Of a stretch of 45,179 nt of DNA, positions 17,615-24,747 are shown piece after piece. This DNA is from Burkholderia latens. Its GTDB lineage: Bacteria; Pseudomonadota; Gammaproteobacteria; Burkholderiales; Burkholderiaceae. The stretch's first letter is position 1. Each line of letters begins with the position of its first letter. The position numbers were made by a program, and so were the translations under genes. The notes below the pieces were generated by a model. The model was not told the DNA's origin. It saw nothing but the letters and a program-made list of their open reading frames with translations, and searched no databases. The stretch spans positions 1 to 45,179 of the forward strand of contig NZ_CABVPL010000059.1 of NCBI RefSeq assembly GCF_902499045.1. Reading direction: 5' to 3'.

Positions 17615-18463
17615 TCAGGCGAGCGGGAAGATCGCGTTGATCTGGCCGGTGCCCGAACTCGCGAAATAGTCGGTGACGATCTCGACCGGCTTGTCGTAGC
17701 GATCCCAGCCGAGCAGGCCGAGCAGCATCGCCGTGTCGTGCATGCCGCCTTCGCCGTGACAATGCGTGTTGTAGTCGGGCAGCATCGCGCAGAAGGTCTT
17801 GAAATCGCCCTGCTTCCACAGCTCGACCACGCGCAGGTCGACCTGCCGGAAGAATTCGCGGCTGATCTCGTGAATCGATTCCTCGGGGCTGCCGTTGTCG
17901 TTGAAGCGGTGCGACAGCGAGCCGCTCGCGAGGAACGCGACGTTCGAATCGCTCTTTTCGATCGCTTCGAGCAGCGCCTCGCCGAAGCGGCGGCTCTCGT
18001 CGAGTTGATGCCACATGCACCAGCCGGCGATCGACACGACCTTGAAGTGCTGGTCGCCGTTCATGTAGCGCATCGGCACGAGCGTGCCGTATTCGAGTTC
18101 GAGGCTGTCGATCTCGTGCGCACGCGTCGCGATACCGCGTTCGGTGGCCGTTTCCGCGATCAGCCGGCCGAGCGCCGGGTTGCCCGGATACGCGTACTGC
18201 ATGTCGCGGATGAAATGCGGCAGTTCGTTGCTCGTGTAGGTGCCCGAAAACCGCGCGTTGCAGTTCACGTGATAGCCGGCGTTCACGAGCCAGTGCACGT
18301 CCGACACGACGATCGTGTCGACGCCGAGCGCGCGGCAGCGCTCGCCGATCAGCCGATGGCCGCGGATCGCCGCTTCGCGGCAACCGTGATGCCTGCCGGG
18401 CAGTTCCGACAGGTACATCGACGGCACGTGCGTGATCTTCGCGGCGAGGGACAGTTTGCCCAT
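17615..18463 (-). CDS. hpaD: 3,4-dihydroxyphenylacetate 2,3-dioxygenase (extradiol, LigB type)
   Basis: Opens the ring of homoprotocatechuate with O2 and Fe(II). A 282-aa type III (LigB-fold) extradiol dioxygenase: KITHVPSMYLSE, the metal His in VVSDVHWLVNAG, the His in FLASGSLSHRF, and a Glu in MELEYGT-like ELEYGTLVPM. The ATG at 18463 (MGKLSLAAKITHVP) is chosen because homologues begin here. The 77-base gap from hpaE is the largest in the operon. Confidence 0.94.
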   Translation of the reverse strand: MGKLSLAAKITHVPSMYLSELPGRHHGCREAAIRGHRLIGERCRALGVDTIVVSDVHWLVNAGYHVNCNARFSGTYTSNELPHFIRDMQYAYPGNPALGRLIAETATERGIATRAHEIDSLELEYGTLVPMRYMNGDQHFKVVSIAGWCMWHQLDESRRFGEALLEAIEKSDSNVAFLASGSLSHRFNDNGSPEESIHEISREFFRQVDLRVVELWKQGDFKTFCAMLPDYNTHCHGEGGMHDTAMLLGLLGWDRYDKPVEIVTDYFASSGTGQINAIFPLA

Positions 18464-18540
18464 CGTGAGTCTCCGTATCGATGTTGCGGCGTTCTTGCGG
18501 CATCGTTGCGCCTTTCTCGCGGCGCAACGGCCCGCGCCCG

Positions 18541-20004
18541 TCACACGCCCCAGCGCGGAATGTGATGCGAGCCCATCGAGATGCACACGTTCTTGATCTC
18601 CGCGAACACCTCGAAGCTGTATTCGCCGCCCTCGCGCCCGGTGCCGGACTCCTTCACGCCGCCGAACGGCTGGCGCAGGTCGCGCACGTTCTGGCTGTTC
18701 ACGAACACCATCCCGGCCTCGATGCCGCGCGCGAGGCGATGCACCTTGCCGACGTCCTGCGTCCAGATGTACGACGCGAGCCCGTACGACGTGTCGTTCG
18801 CGAGCCGCAGCCCGTCTTCCTCGTCGTCGAACGGGATCAGGCACGCGACCGGCCCGAAGATCTCTTCCTGCGCGATGCGCATCCGGTTGTCGACGTCGGC
18901 GAACACGGTCGGGCGCACGAAGTTGCCGTTGCGCAGATGCTCGGCGAGCCCCGCCGGCTTGTCCGCGCCGCCCGCGACCACGCGTGCGCCTTCCTGCTCG
19001 CCGATCCGGATGTAGCCGGTCACCTTTTCCCAGTGCTGGCGCGTGATCATCGCGCCGAGTTGCGTCGCCGGATCGGACGGATCGCCGACCACCAGGTTGT
19101 TCGCGCGGCGCGCGAATTCGTGCACGAAACGATCGTAGATCGTGCGCTGCACGAAGATCCGCGAGCCCGCGGTACAGCGCTCGCCGTTGATCGAGAAGAT
19201 CGTGAACAGCGACGCATCGAGCGCGCGGTCGAAATCCGCATCGTCGAAGATCAGCACCGGCGACTTGCCGCCGAGCTCCATCGAGTACTTCTTCAGGCCC
19301 GCGCGCTCCATGATCCGCTTGCCCGTGACCGTGCCGCCCGTAAACGACACCGCACGCACGTCGGGATGGCGCACGAGCGCGTCGCCGGCCGTCGCGCCGT
19401 AACCGTGCACGACGTTCAGCACGCCCGGCGGAATGCCGGCTTCGAGCGCGAGCCGGCCGAGCTGGTCGGCCGTCAGCGGCGACAGCTCCGACATCTTCAG
19501 CACGGCCGTGTTGCCGAGCGCGAGACACGGCGCCGTCTTCCACGTCGCGGTCATGAACGGCACGTTCCACGGCGACACCAGCGCGCATACGCCGACCGGC
19601 TGGTACAGCGTGTAGTTGAGCATCTGGTCGTCGACCGGATACGTGCGGCCGTTCATCTGCACGCACACTTGCGCAAAGAAGTTGAAGTTCTCGGACGCGC
19701 GGGGGATCAGCTGCTTGCTCGTCTGCGCGATCGGCAGGCCGGTGTCCTGCGTCTCGAGCGCGGCGAGCATCGGCACGTTCTTCTCGATCAGCTCGCCGAG
19801 CTTGCGCATCAGCTTCGCGCGCTCCTTCGCGGGTGTGTTCGCCCATTTCGGAAACGCTTCCCTGGCTGCGCGCACGGCCGCGTCGACCTCGGCTTCGCCG
19901 GCCGACGCGACGTCGGTGATCACGTCGCCCGTGGCGGGATTCAGCGTCGTGAAAGTCTCGCGGCTCTCGACTTCGCGGCCGTCGATCCAGTGCTTGATGG
20001 TCAT
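18541..20004 (-). CDS. hpaE: 5-carboxymethyl-2-hydroxymuconate semialdehyde dehydrogenase
   Basis: Oxidises the ring-cleavage semialdehyde to the dicarboxylic acid with NAD+. A 487-aa aldehyde dehydrogenase with SPWNVPFMTATWK, NAD-binding FTGGTVTGKRI, the general base Glu in MELGGKSPVLIF, the nucleophile Cys in GERCTAGSR and the C-terminal QPFGGVKESGTGREGG. Length and motifs agree with E. coli HpaE. It sits 22 bases after hpaG2. Confidence 0.96.
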   Translation of the reverse strand: MTIKHWIDGREVESRETFTTLNPATGDVITDVASAGEAEVDAAVRAAREAFPKWANTPAKERAKLMRKLGELIEKNVPMLAALETQDTGLPIAQTSKQLIPRASENFNFFAQVCVQMNGRTYPVDDQMLNYTLYQPVGVCALVSPWNVPFMTATWKTAPCLALGNTAVLKMSELSPLTADQLGRLALEAGIPPGVLNVVHGYGATAGDALVRHPDVRAVSFTGGTVTGKRIMERAGLKKYSMELGGKSPVLIFDDADFDRALDASLFTIFSINGERCTAGSRIFVQRTIYDRFVHEFARRANNLVVGDPSDPATQLGAMITRQHWEKVTGYIRIGEQEGARVVAGGADKPAGLAEHLRNGNFVRPTVFADVDNRMRIAQEEIFGPVACLIPFDDEEDGLRLANDTSYGLASYIWTQDVGKVHRLARGIEAGMVFVNSQNVRDLRQPFGGVKESGTGREGGEYSFEVFAEIKNVCISMGSHHIPRWGV

Positions 20005-20026
20005 GTGCTCTCCTTGGGCGACCGGC

Positions 20027-20791
20027 TCAGCCGGCCCGATAGTAGTCCGCTTCGCCGACGATCGTGTTCACGAGCCGGCCGATTCCGTCGATTTCTGTCA
20101 CGACTTCGTCGCCCGGCTTCGTGTCGGCCAGCCCTTCGGGCGTGCCGGTCAGGATCAGGTCGCCCGGCGAGAGCGTCATGAAGCTGCTGATGTGCTCGAT
20201 CAGCGCGGGCACGTCGAAAATCATGTCGCGCGTGCTGCCGCGCTGCGTCTCCCGGCCGTTTACCGTCGTGCGCAGCATCAGGTCGCCCGCGTCGCCGATT
20301 TCGTCGCGGCTGACGAACCATGGGCCGAGCGGCGTGCAGGTGTCGCGGTTCTTCACGCGCAGGTTCGGGCGGTAGTAGTTTTCGAGGTAGTCGCGGATCG
20401 CGTAGTCGTTCGCGACCGTGTAGCCGGCCACGTGATCGATCGCGTGCGCGCGGCTCACGTTGCGCGCCGGGCGGCCGATCACCACCGCGAGTTCGCATTC
20501 GTAGTGCATGTGCGTCGCGTCCGCCGGGCGCACCGTGTACGACCGGTGGCCGATGAACGTGTTCGGCCCCTTCAGGAAGATCAGCGGCTCGCCCGGCGCG
20601 TTGAACGCGAGTTCCTTCGCGTGGTCCGCGTAGTTGAGGCCGAGCGCGAACGTCGTGCGCGGCGCGACGGGCGGCAGCCACGTCACCGCGTCCTCGGCGA
20701 GCACGCGCCCCGTGTCGAGCCGGATCGCGCCGTCGCCGGCCGGTTCGGCCGCATGCAGTGCGCCGTTGTAGATCACGCGCGCCGTCTTCAT
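20027..20791 (-). CDS. hpaG2: FAH-family isomerase/decarboxylase, HpaG C-terminal type
   Basis: The 254-aa protein corresponds to the C-terminal half of E. coli HpaG, which decarboxylates and isomerises 5-oxopent-3-ene-1,2,5-tricarboxylate. Metal-binding acidic residues are in HYECELAVVIGR and GYTVANDYAIRDY; LILTGTPEGLADTKPGDEV is the FAH-family C-terminal motif. Here HpaG is split into two genes; the ATG overlaps the stop of hpaG1 by 4 bases, so a 1:1 complex is likely. Confidence 0.93.
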   Translation of the reverse strand: MKTARVIYNGALHAAEPAGDGAIRLDTGRVLAEDAVTWLPPVAPRTTFALGLNYADHAKELAFNAPGEPLIFLKGPNTFIGHRSYTVRPADATHMHYECELAVVIGRPARNVSRAHAIDHVAGYTVANDYAIRDYLENYYRPNLRVKNRDTCTPLGPWFVSRDEIGDAGDLMLRTTVNGRETQRGSTRDMIFDVPALIEHISSFMTLSPGDLILTGTPEGLADTKPGDEVVTEIDGIGRLVNTIVGEADYYRAG

Positions 20792-21477
20792 CGGGCTTCC
20801 TCCGCAATCAGCGTATGCCGCAACGTGCCGATGCCGGGCGCGGCGATCTCGATCGTGCTGCCCGCGCGCGCACGCGGCGCGCCGCCCGCGACGCCGAGCA
20901 GCAGCACGTCGCCCGCGTCGAACGACATGAACGCCGTCACGTCGGCGATCAGTTCGCGCACCGGACGAATCAGCGTGGCGGTCGATGCGGACGCGACCGC
21001 CTGTCCGTCGATGCGCACGGTCAGCGCGAGCGCATCGACATCGGCGAACGCGGCCGCCGGCACGATCGCCGGACCCAGCGGGCAGAAGCCGTCGCGGCAC
21101 TTGAAGCGCACGGCCGGACGGTAGTAGTCGGGATGCGGGACCGACACGTCGCTCGCGAGCGTGAAGCCGTGCACGTAGTCGAGTGTGCGCGCGGCCGGCA
21201 CGCGCGTCGCGCGCCGCGAGAACACCACGGCCACCGACGCGCCGATCTCGAGCGAATCGACGCCCGCCGGCACGACGACGGCGGCACCGTCAGCCGCATG
21301 CGTGTTGGCCGGCTTGATGTAAAGGATCGGCGCCTGCGGCGGACGGCCGTAAGGCGGCGCGTGCACGGCATCGCCGAGCGCGTCGAGCGCCGCGCGCTCG
21401 TTGAGCAGCGCACCGTAGACGGTGCCGATGGCGACCGGCAACGGCGGCGCCGCGGCGGTCGTGCAAGACAGCTCCAT
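20788..21477 (-). CDS. hpaG1: FAH-family isomerase/decarboxylase, HpaG N-terminal type
   Basis: The 229-aa partner is equivalent to the N-terminal half of fused HpaG. The motifs ILYIKPANTH, LEIGASVAVVFSR, DYVHGFTLASDVS and LLLGVAGGAPRARAG are present. The acidic metal-ligand triad is less well kept than in HpaG2: SLEIGASVAVV has one Glu where HpaG2 has CELAVV with two close acids, so its own catalytic status is uncertain. A ribosome site (AGGGG) lies before the ATG. It is the first gene of the operon, transcribed from the spacer shared with hpaR. Confidence 0.91.
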   Translation of the reverse strand: MELSCTTAAAPPLPVAIGTVYGALLNERAALDALGDAVHAPPYGRPPQAPILYIKPANTHAADGAAVVVPAGVDSLEIGASVAVVFSRRATRVPAARTLDYVHGFTLASDVSVPHPDYYRPAVRFKCRDGFCPLGPAIVPAAAFADVDALALTVRIDGQAVASASTATLIRPVRELIADVTAFMSFDAGDVLLLGVAGGAPRARAGSTIEIAAPGIGTLRHTLIAEEAR

Positions 21478-21515
21478 GCGTCATTCCCCTGCCGCGCGTC
21501 GCGGCGCATCGTCAA

Positions 21516-21533
21516 TACTTAATATCTTAAGTA
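21516..21533. promoter_or_regulatory. HpaR operator candidate (TACTTAA-TATC-TTAAGTA)
   Basis: A perfect 7-bp inverted repeat with a 4-base spacer in the 152-bp hpaG1-hpaR intergenic region, 39 bases before hpaG1. MarR-type repressors such as HpaR bind palindromes of this size, and AT-rich dyads stand out in this GC-rich DNA. No other strong dyad was seen in the spacer. Confidence 0.65.
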
Positions 21534-21629
21534 AACAATCGAGCGCTGGCAACCGCGATTACCCTGAGACGCGAAATTCGTCACCGTCGGCTGTTAAGAT
21601 TGATGCGTCCCCGTCCACTCCCCACCCCG

Positions 21630-22070
21630 ATGAACCGTACGCTCGACCATCGCAACCTGGCCATGCTGCTGCTCGAGGCCCGCGAAACGCTGATGGGCCT
21701 GTTCCGCCCCATTCTCAAGGAATTCGCGCTGACCGAACAGCAATGGCGGATCATCCGCGTGCTCGACGGCGAACCGGCGCACGCGCTCGAAGCCGGGCAG
21801 ATCGCGCGCCGCTGCTGCATTCTGAGCCCGAGCCTCACCGGCGTGCTGGAACGGATGGAACGCGACGGGCTGATCACGCGCACGCGCGCGCAGGAGGATC
21901 AGCGCCGACTGCTGGTGAGCCTGACGCCGCAAAGCAGGAAGCTGGTGAGCGAAATCGGGCCGCGCATCGACGAGCAGTACCGTCAGCTCGAAGCCCGTTT
22001 CGGCGAGGACGGCCTCGACGAGATCTATCGTGCGCTCGATCGGCTGATCGAGCTCGGCAGCGCGTCGTAG
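21630..22070 (+). CDS. hpaR: homoprotocatechuate operon repressor, MarR family
   Basis: A 146-aa MarR-type regulator. ARETLMGLFRPILKEFALTEQQWRIIRVL and the winged-helix part ILSPSLTGVLERMERDGLITRTR closely follow E. coli HpaR, which represses the hpa meta operon until homoprotocatechuate or a related aromatic binds. The gene is divergent from hpaG1. I chose the ATG at 21630 (MNRTLDHRN); an ATG at 21603 is also in frame, but a -10-like TAAGAT at 21595-21600 would put it at or before the transcription start. Confidence 0.92.
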   Translation: MNRTLDHRNLAMLLLEARETLMGLFRPILKEFALTEQQWRIIRVLDGEPAHALEAGQIARRCCILSPSLTGVLERMERDGLITRTRAQEDQRRLLVSLTPQSRKLVSEIGPRIDEQYRQLEARFGEDGLDEIYRALDRLIELGSAS

Positions 22071-22071
22071 G

Positions 22072-22102
22072 CGCTGCGGCCGGCGGTCCGGCGGCCGCAG
22101 CG
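22072..22102 (+). terminator. hairpin after hpaR
   Basis: An 11-bp perfect stem, CGCTGCGGCCG / CGGCCGCAGCG, with a 9-base loop starts 2 bases after the hpaR stop. No T-run follows. hpaR and the gene at 22156 converge here, so it may end transcription in both directions. Confidence 0.5.
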
Positions 22103-22132
22103 AACGCTCGAGCGGCCGCGAGTCCGAAGCGG

Positions 22133-22155
22133 CCGGCCGCGCATCGCGCGGCCGG
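22133..22155 (-). terminator. hairpin after the SDR gene
   Basis: CCGGCCGCGC-ATC-GCGCGGCCGG is a 10-bp stem with a 3-base loop directly after the stop of the minus-strand gene at 22156. It is GC-only and has no T-run, so it is a probable 3' structure, not a classical terminator. Confidence 0.45.
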
Positions 22156-23355
22156 TCAGTGCAGCGCGCCGCGCATCAGCTCGGTGACTGCGACGCCGCG
22201 CGACGTGCGCATGCACTCCTCGACGTAATCGATGAACGGCAGCGGCTCGAAATCGATTTCGTCGCGCACGCGGCGGTTGTCGAACACGCGATCGACGGTC
22301 GCGAACTCCGCGCAACGCTGCAGCGCGCGGCCGATCACGCGCTCGAGCGCGGGGTCGGCCCGCCCGAGCACGTCGCGCACCACGAGCGGCAGTTCGGCCG
22401 GCGCGCACGCCGCGTAGCGCGGCGCCCCCGTCATCCCGGCCGCCTCGTCCATCGCGCGGACGATCTGCGCGACCTGCGGCGCTTCGTCGCCGGCCGACAC
22501 GTGATACACGTCGTGCATCAGCGTCGGCTTCACGGCGAGCAGCATCGTCGCGCGCGCGACGTCGTCGACCGACACGATGTCGATGCGCGTCATCGGCCGC
22601 GCCGTGAAACGGCGCGCCGCATGCGCGACGCGGAACATCCAGAACGAATTCGGCCCGGGGCGCGTACCGAGCACGGTATGGCCGACGACGTGCGACGGTC
22701 GGACGACGACGAGCGGCAGCCCGAGGCCGCGCAGCCGGTGCTCCGTTTCCGCCTTCGCGTGCAGGTAGTCCGCCGCGAGCACTGCGCCGGGCAGGCCGTC
22801 GCGGCGCGGCGCTGCGTCGCGCTCCGCCTCCTCGTGCACGATGCCGCCGCGGCCCGCATGCGCATACGCGGTGCCGACGTACACGAAACGCTGCAGCCGC
22901 GGCGCGTGCGCGAAGCGCGCGGCGAAGCTCAGCGAATCGGCGACGTCGGCGCGCAGATGCGCGCCGTCGGCCGGCGACGCATGGCCAGCGCAGTGGATCA
23001 CGTGCGTCGCGCCGGCCAGGCGCGTCGCGTCGGCGCGCTCCCACACGTCGCCGAGCGCGCCGACGATCACGTTCGCTTCGCTCAGACGCGACGCCCAGTA
23101 CGGCGCGAGCCCCGCGCGCAGCGCCGCTTCGCGCACGCGCGCGACCGCGTGGCCGCGACTCTCGGCACGCACGACGCATACGACGCGTTCGAGCAGCCCC
23201 GCATTCACGAGCGCGGTCAGCACGGTACTGCCGATGAAGCCGGTGGCGCCGGTAAGCACCAGCCGGCCGACGTTGGCCGCCGCGACCGGTGCGCAGGCCG
23301 GCGACACGAGGCTCGTGCGCCAGTTCAGCGACAACGCGGTTTTCCAGATCAGCAC
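22156..23355 (-). CDS. NAD(P)-binding thioester-reductase-like SDR (NAD_binding_4)
   Basis: A 399-aa extended short-chain dehydrogenase. The N-terminal Rossmann motif is LVLTGATGFIGSTVL; the active-site YxxxK is in AADYLHAKAETE; VVVRPSHVVGHTVLG and VDDVARATMLL are typical of the NAD_binding_4 (thioester reductase, male-sterility) group, which reduces acyl thioesters or related substrates. GTG at 23355 is the likely start because AAGGAG lies 7 bases before it. There is no adenylation or carrier domain, and no carrier gene adjacent. It is convergent with hpaR and divergent from the 115-aa gene; substrate unknown. Confidence 0.75.
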   Translation of the reverse strand: MLIWKTALSLNWRTSLVSPACAPVAAANVGRLVLTGATGFIGSTVLTALVNAGLLERVVCVVRAESRGHAVARVREAALRAGLAPYWASRLSEANVIVGALGDVWERADATRLAGATHVIHCAGHASPADGAHLRADVADSLSFAARFAHAPRLQRFVYVGTAYAHAGRGGIVHEEAERDAAPRRDGLPGAVLAADYLHAKAETEHRLRGLGLPLVVVRPSHVVGHTVLGTRPGPNSFWMFRVAHAARRFTARPMTRIDIVSVDDVARATMLLAVKPTLMHDVYHVSAGDEAPQVAQIVRAMDEAAGMTGAPRYAACAPAELPLVVRDVLGRADPALERVIGRALQRCAEFATVDRVFDNRRVRDEIDFEPLPFIDYVEECMRTSRGVAVTELMRGALH

Positions 23356-23592
23356 GATAGTCTCCTTCGAAGAATCGGCCTGACGGCGGCGACGGCCCCG
23401 GATCGCGGAGCCGCGCACGGCTGTCGGCCGGGCCGGGGCCGATGCTCGCCCCGGCCGATCCCGATCCGGCGGCGGCGCACGATCGCGTCGATCGCGTCTC
23501 TGGTACGAAGCAGCAGCCCGCCACGGACGGGCGTCCGCGGCCCAGGATCGGGAAAGTCAAAGTGTGGGGCCCGATCGCCGGCAAGTCTGTCC

Positions 23593-23609
23593 TGAAAGTT
23601 TTGTGAAAG
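23593..23609. promoter_or_regulatory. TGAAAG-N5-TGAAAG direct repeat
   Basis: Two TGAAAG hexamers 11 bases apart, the same arrangement as at 7148-7164 and likewise followed by TG. An OmpR/PmrA-type response regulator could bind here, upstream of the SDR gene (238 bases to its start). Confidence 0.4.
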
Positions 23610-23923
23610 TGTGCGGATTTGTATGCGAATGTTGGAGTGTGTCGGGCCGGTTGGAGCAGGAAGCGGCCGCTGCGTCCGGTCCGGCGCCGCTCCACCGGGA
23701 CGTGACTGAACCGCAGCGGCCGTGAAGCGGCGTCACGGCGCGACACTTCGACGCGCCCGGGCTAGTCATCGCATCTCCCGCCCGCAACGCCCTCCGCGTC
23801 TTAATGCGCAAATCGCCGTGCCGCATGCGTTTGCCCGTGCGGCCGAACTCGACGCCGATCGTCAGACGTCCTTTCATCTGAAACCGCGAATGGGCTGAAT
23901 ACGGATTTATTGCGGATTATCAC

Positions 23924-23952
23924 TTGCGTTTCACAGCAGTCTATCTAGACTG
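23924..23952 (+). promoter_or_regulatory. promoter with overlapping inverted repeat
   Basis: TTGCGT (23924-23929), a 16-base spacer and TAGACT (23946-23951) form a plausible sigma70 promoter for the gene at 24004. A perfect inverted repeat, CAGTCTA-TC-TAGACTG (23937-23952), covers the spacer and -10 box and would suit a repressor. Confidence 0.5.
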
Positions 23953-24003
23953 TTCAAACCCAATCGGTCGAACGTGTCATTTTCACTTTCAGGAGACGAT
24001 CCA

Positions 24004-24351
24004 ATGCGCCTCACCATTCGAATTAATGGCAGCGAATCGGCAACCCGGCATTCCTTCGCTGTGCTGTGGGTCGATACTGACGAGGGGCTGTGGTCGCGCG
24101 AGGCACACCAGGGCATCGATCTTCCGAGCTGGGGCAAGGTCCGCGACGTGGAAGGCGCGATGGCGCTCTGCGCTGCCGACGGCGGCAACGCCGTATGCCA
24201 GCTGAAGGGGCTGTCGTTCAGCGCGACACAGCGCGAACAGGGCCCGGCGGTGCTGTCCGGCGAGCATCCCGTCGGCGCGTGGCGGCTTCAGGCGGTCGAT
24301 CGTTCCACGGTAAAACCCGAATACCAGGAATTTATTTCCGTCGCCCGATAG
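24004..24351 (+). CDS. orphan 115-aa protein of unknown function
   Basis: The protein begins MRLTIRINGSESATRHSFAV and ends YQEFISVAR. It is a soluble, probably beta-rich protein without signal peptide or membrane segment, with two cysteines (ALCAADGGNAVCQLKG). AGGAG lies 8-9 bases before the ATG, a promoter with an inverted repeat lies at 23924-23952 and a good terminator follows, so it is a real single-gene unit under its own control. I do not recognise a family. Confidence 0.7.
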   Translation: MRLTIRINGSESATRHSFAVLWVDTDEGLWSREAHQGIDLPSWGKVRDVEGAMALCAADGGNAVCQLKGLSFSATQREQGPAVLSGEHPVGAWRLQAVDRSTVKPEYQEFISVAR

Positions 24352-24431
24352 GTATTTTTGACGGCATTCGTCAGCGGTTTCGGGGTTTATTCCGGTTTCC
24401 ACGATATTCATTTCGATATTCAGCAATAACG

Positions 24432-24459
24432 GCGCCTCGGCAGGGGCGCTTTTTATTTT
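24432..24459 (+). terminator. Rho-independent terminator of the 115-aa gene
   Basis: GCGCCTC-GGCA-GGGGCGC (7-bp stem with one G-T pair) is followed by TTTTTATTTT. It is the clearest intrinsic terminator in the window, 80 bases after the stop at 24351. Confidence 0.8.
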
Positions 24460-24502
24460 CCGCACCCGCTATCAATCGGGGCCGGGTTAATCGCGCTGCG
24501 GA

Positions 24503-24528
24503 AAACGATTACTCGCGCAAACGATTAC
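24503..24528. repeat. 10-bp direct repeat AAACGATTAC
   Basis: AAACGATTAC occurs at 24503-24512 and 24519-24528, 16 bases start to start, in the spacer before the penicillin-binding protein gene. It could be a regulator site. A -10-like TACAAT at 24690-24695 lies further on without a clear -35. Confidence 0.4.
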
Positions 24529-24747
24529 GATCGGTCGCCACTGCCGATGCCGCCGGCTACAGTGCATCACCACATCCCGATCCGACCTCCGCTCCGCGTC
24601 TGCACGCTCGCGCCCCTCCCGCTCCGAAAAGGCGGCCATTTTTCGGGGCCCCGAATCGCAGTTTCCCCACATGATGTTTACTCCTTTATTACAATCCCAT
24701 TATTTCGACTGACCCGCCGCCGTCCGGCGGCCCGACCCGGCCCTTGC

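Larger units (their letters stand above)
23356..24003. promoter_or_regulatory. 648-bp divergent spacer with regulatory motifs
   Basis: I find no convincing gene here. It holds a TGAAAG-N5-TGAAAG direct repeat (23593-23609) and a promoter-like stretch at 23924-23952 before the 115-aa gene. The right third is clearly more AT-rich than the surroundings. Open frames through 23557-23877 on the minus strand lack gene-like codon use. Confidence 0.6.

Noticed and set aside
15525-20181. Very long open frames on the plus strand opposite the hpa operon
   Set aside because: They are Arg/His/Asp-rich, lie exactly antisense to recognised hpa genes and have no ribosome sites. Such frames are expected in DNA this rich in G+C.
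23557-23877. 106-aa minus-strand frame before the SDR gene
   Set aside because: Atypical composition, no ribosome site, and it covers the TGAAAG repeats; the SDR gene has its own start with AAGGAG at 23355.
23937-23952. Inverted repeat considered as a LuxR-type quorum-sensing box
   Set aside because: CAGTCTA-TC-TAGACTG lacks the CTG/CAG arm spacing of cep/lux boxes, so I list it only as an operator of unknown protein.
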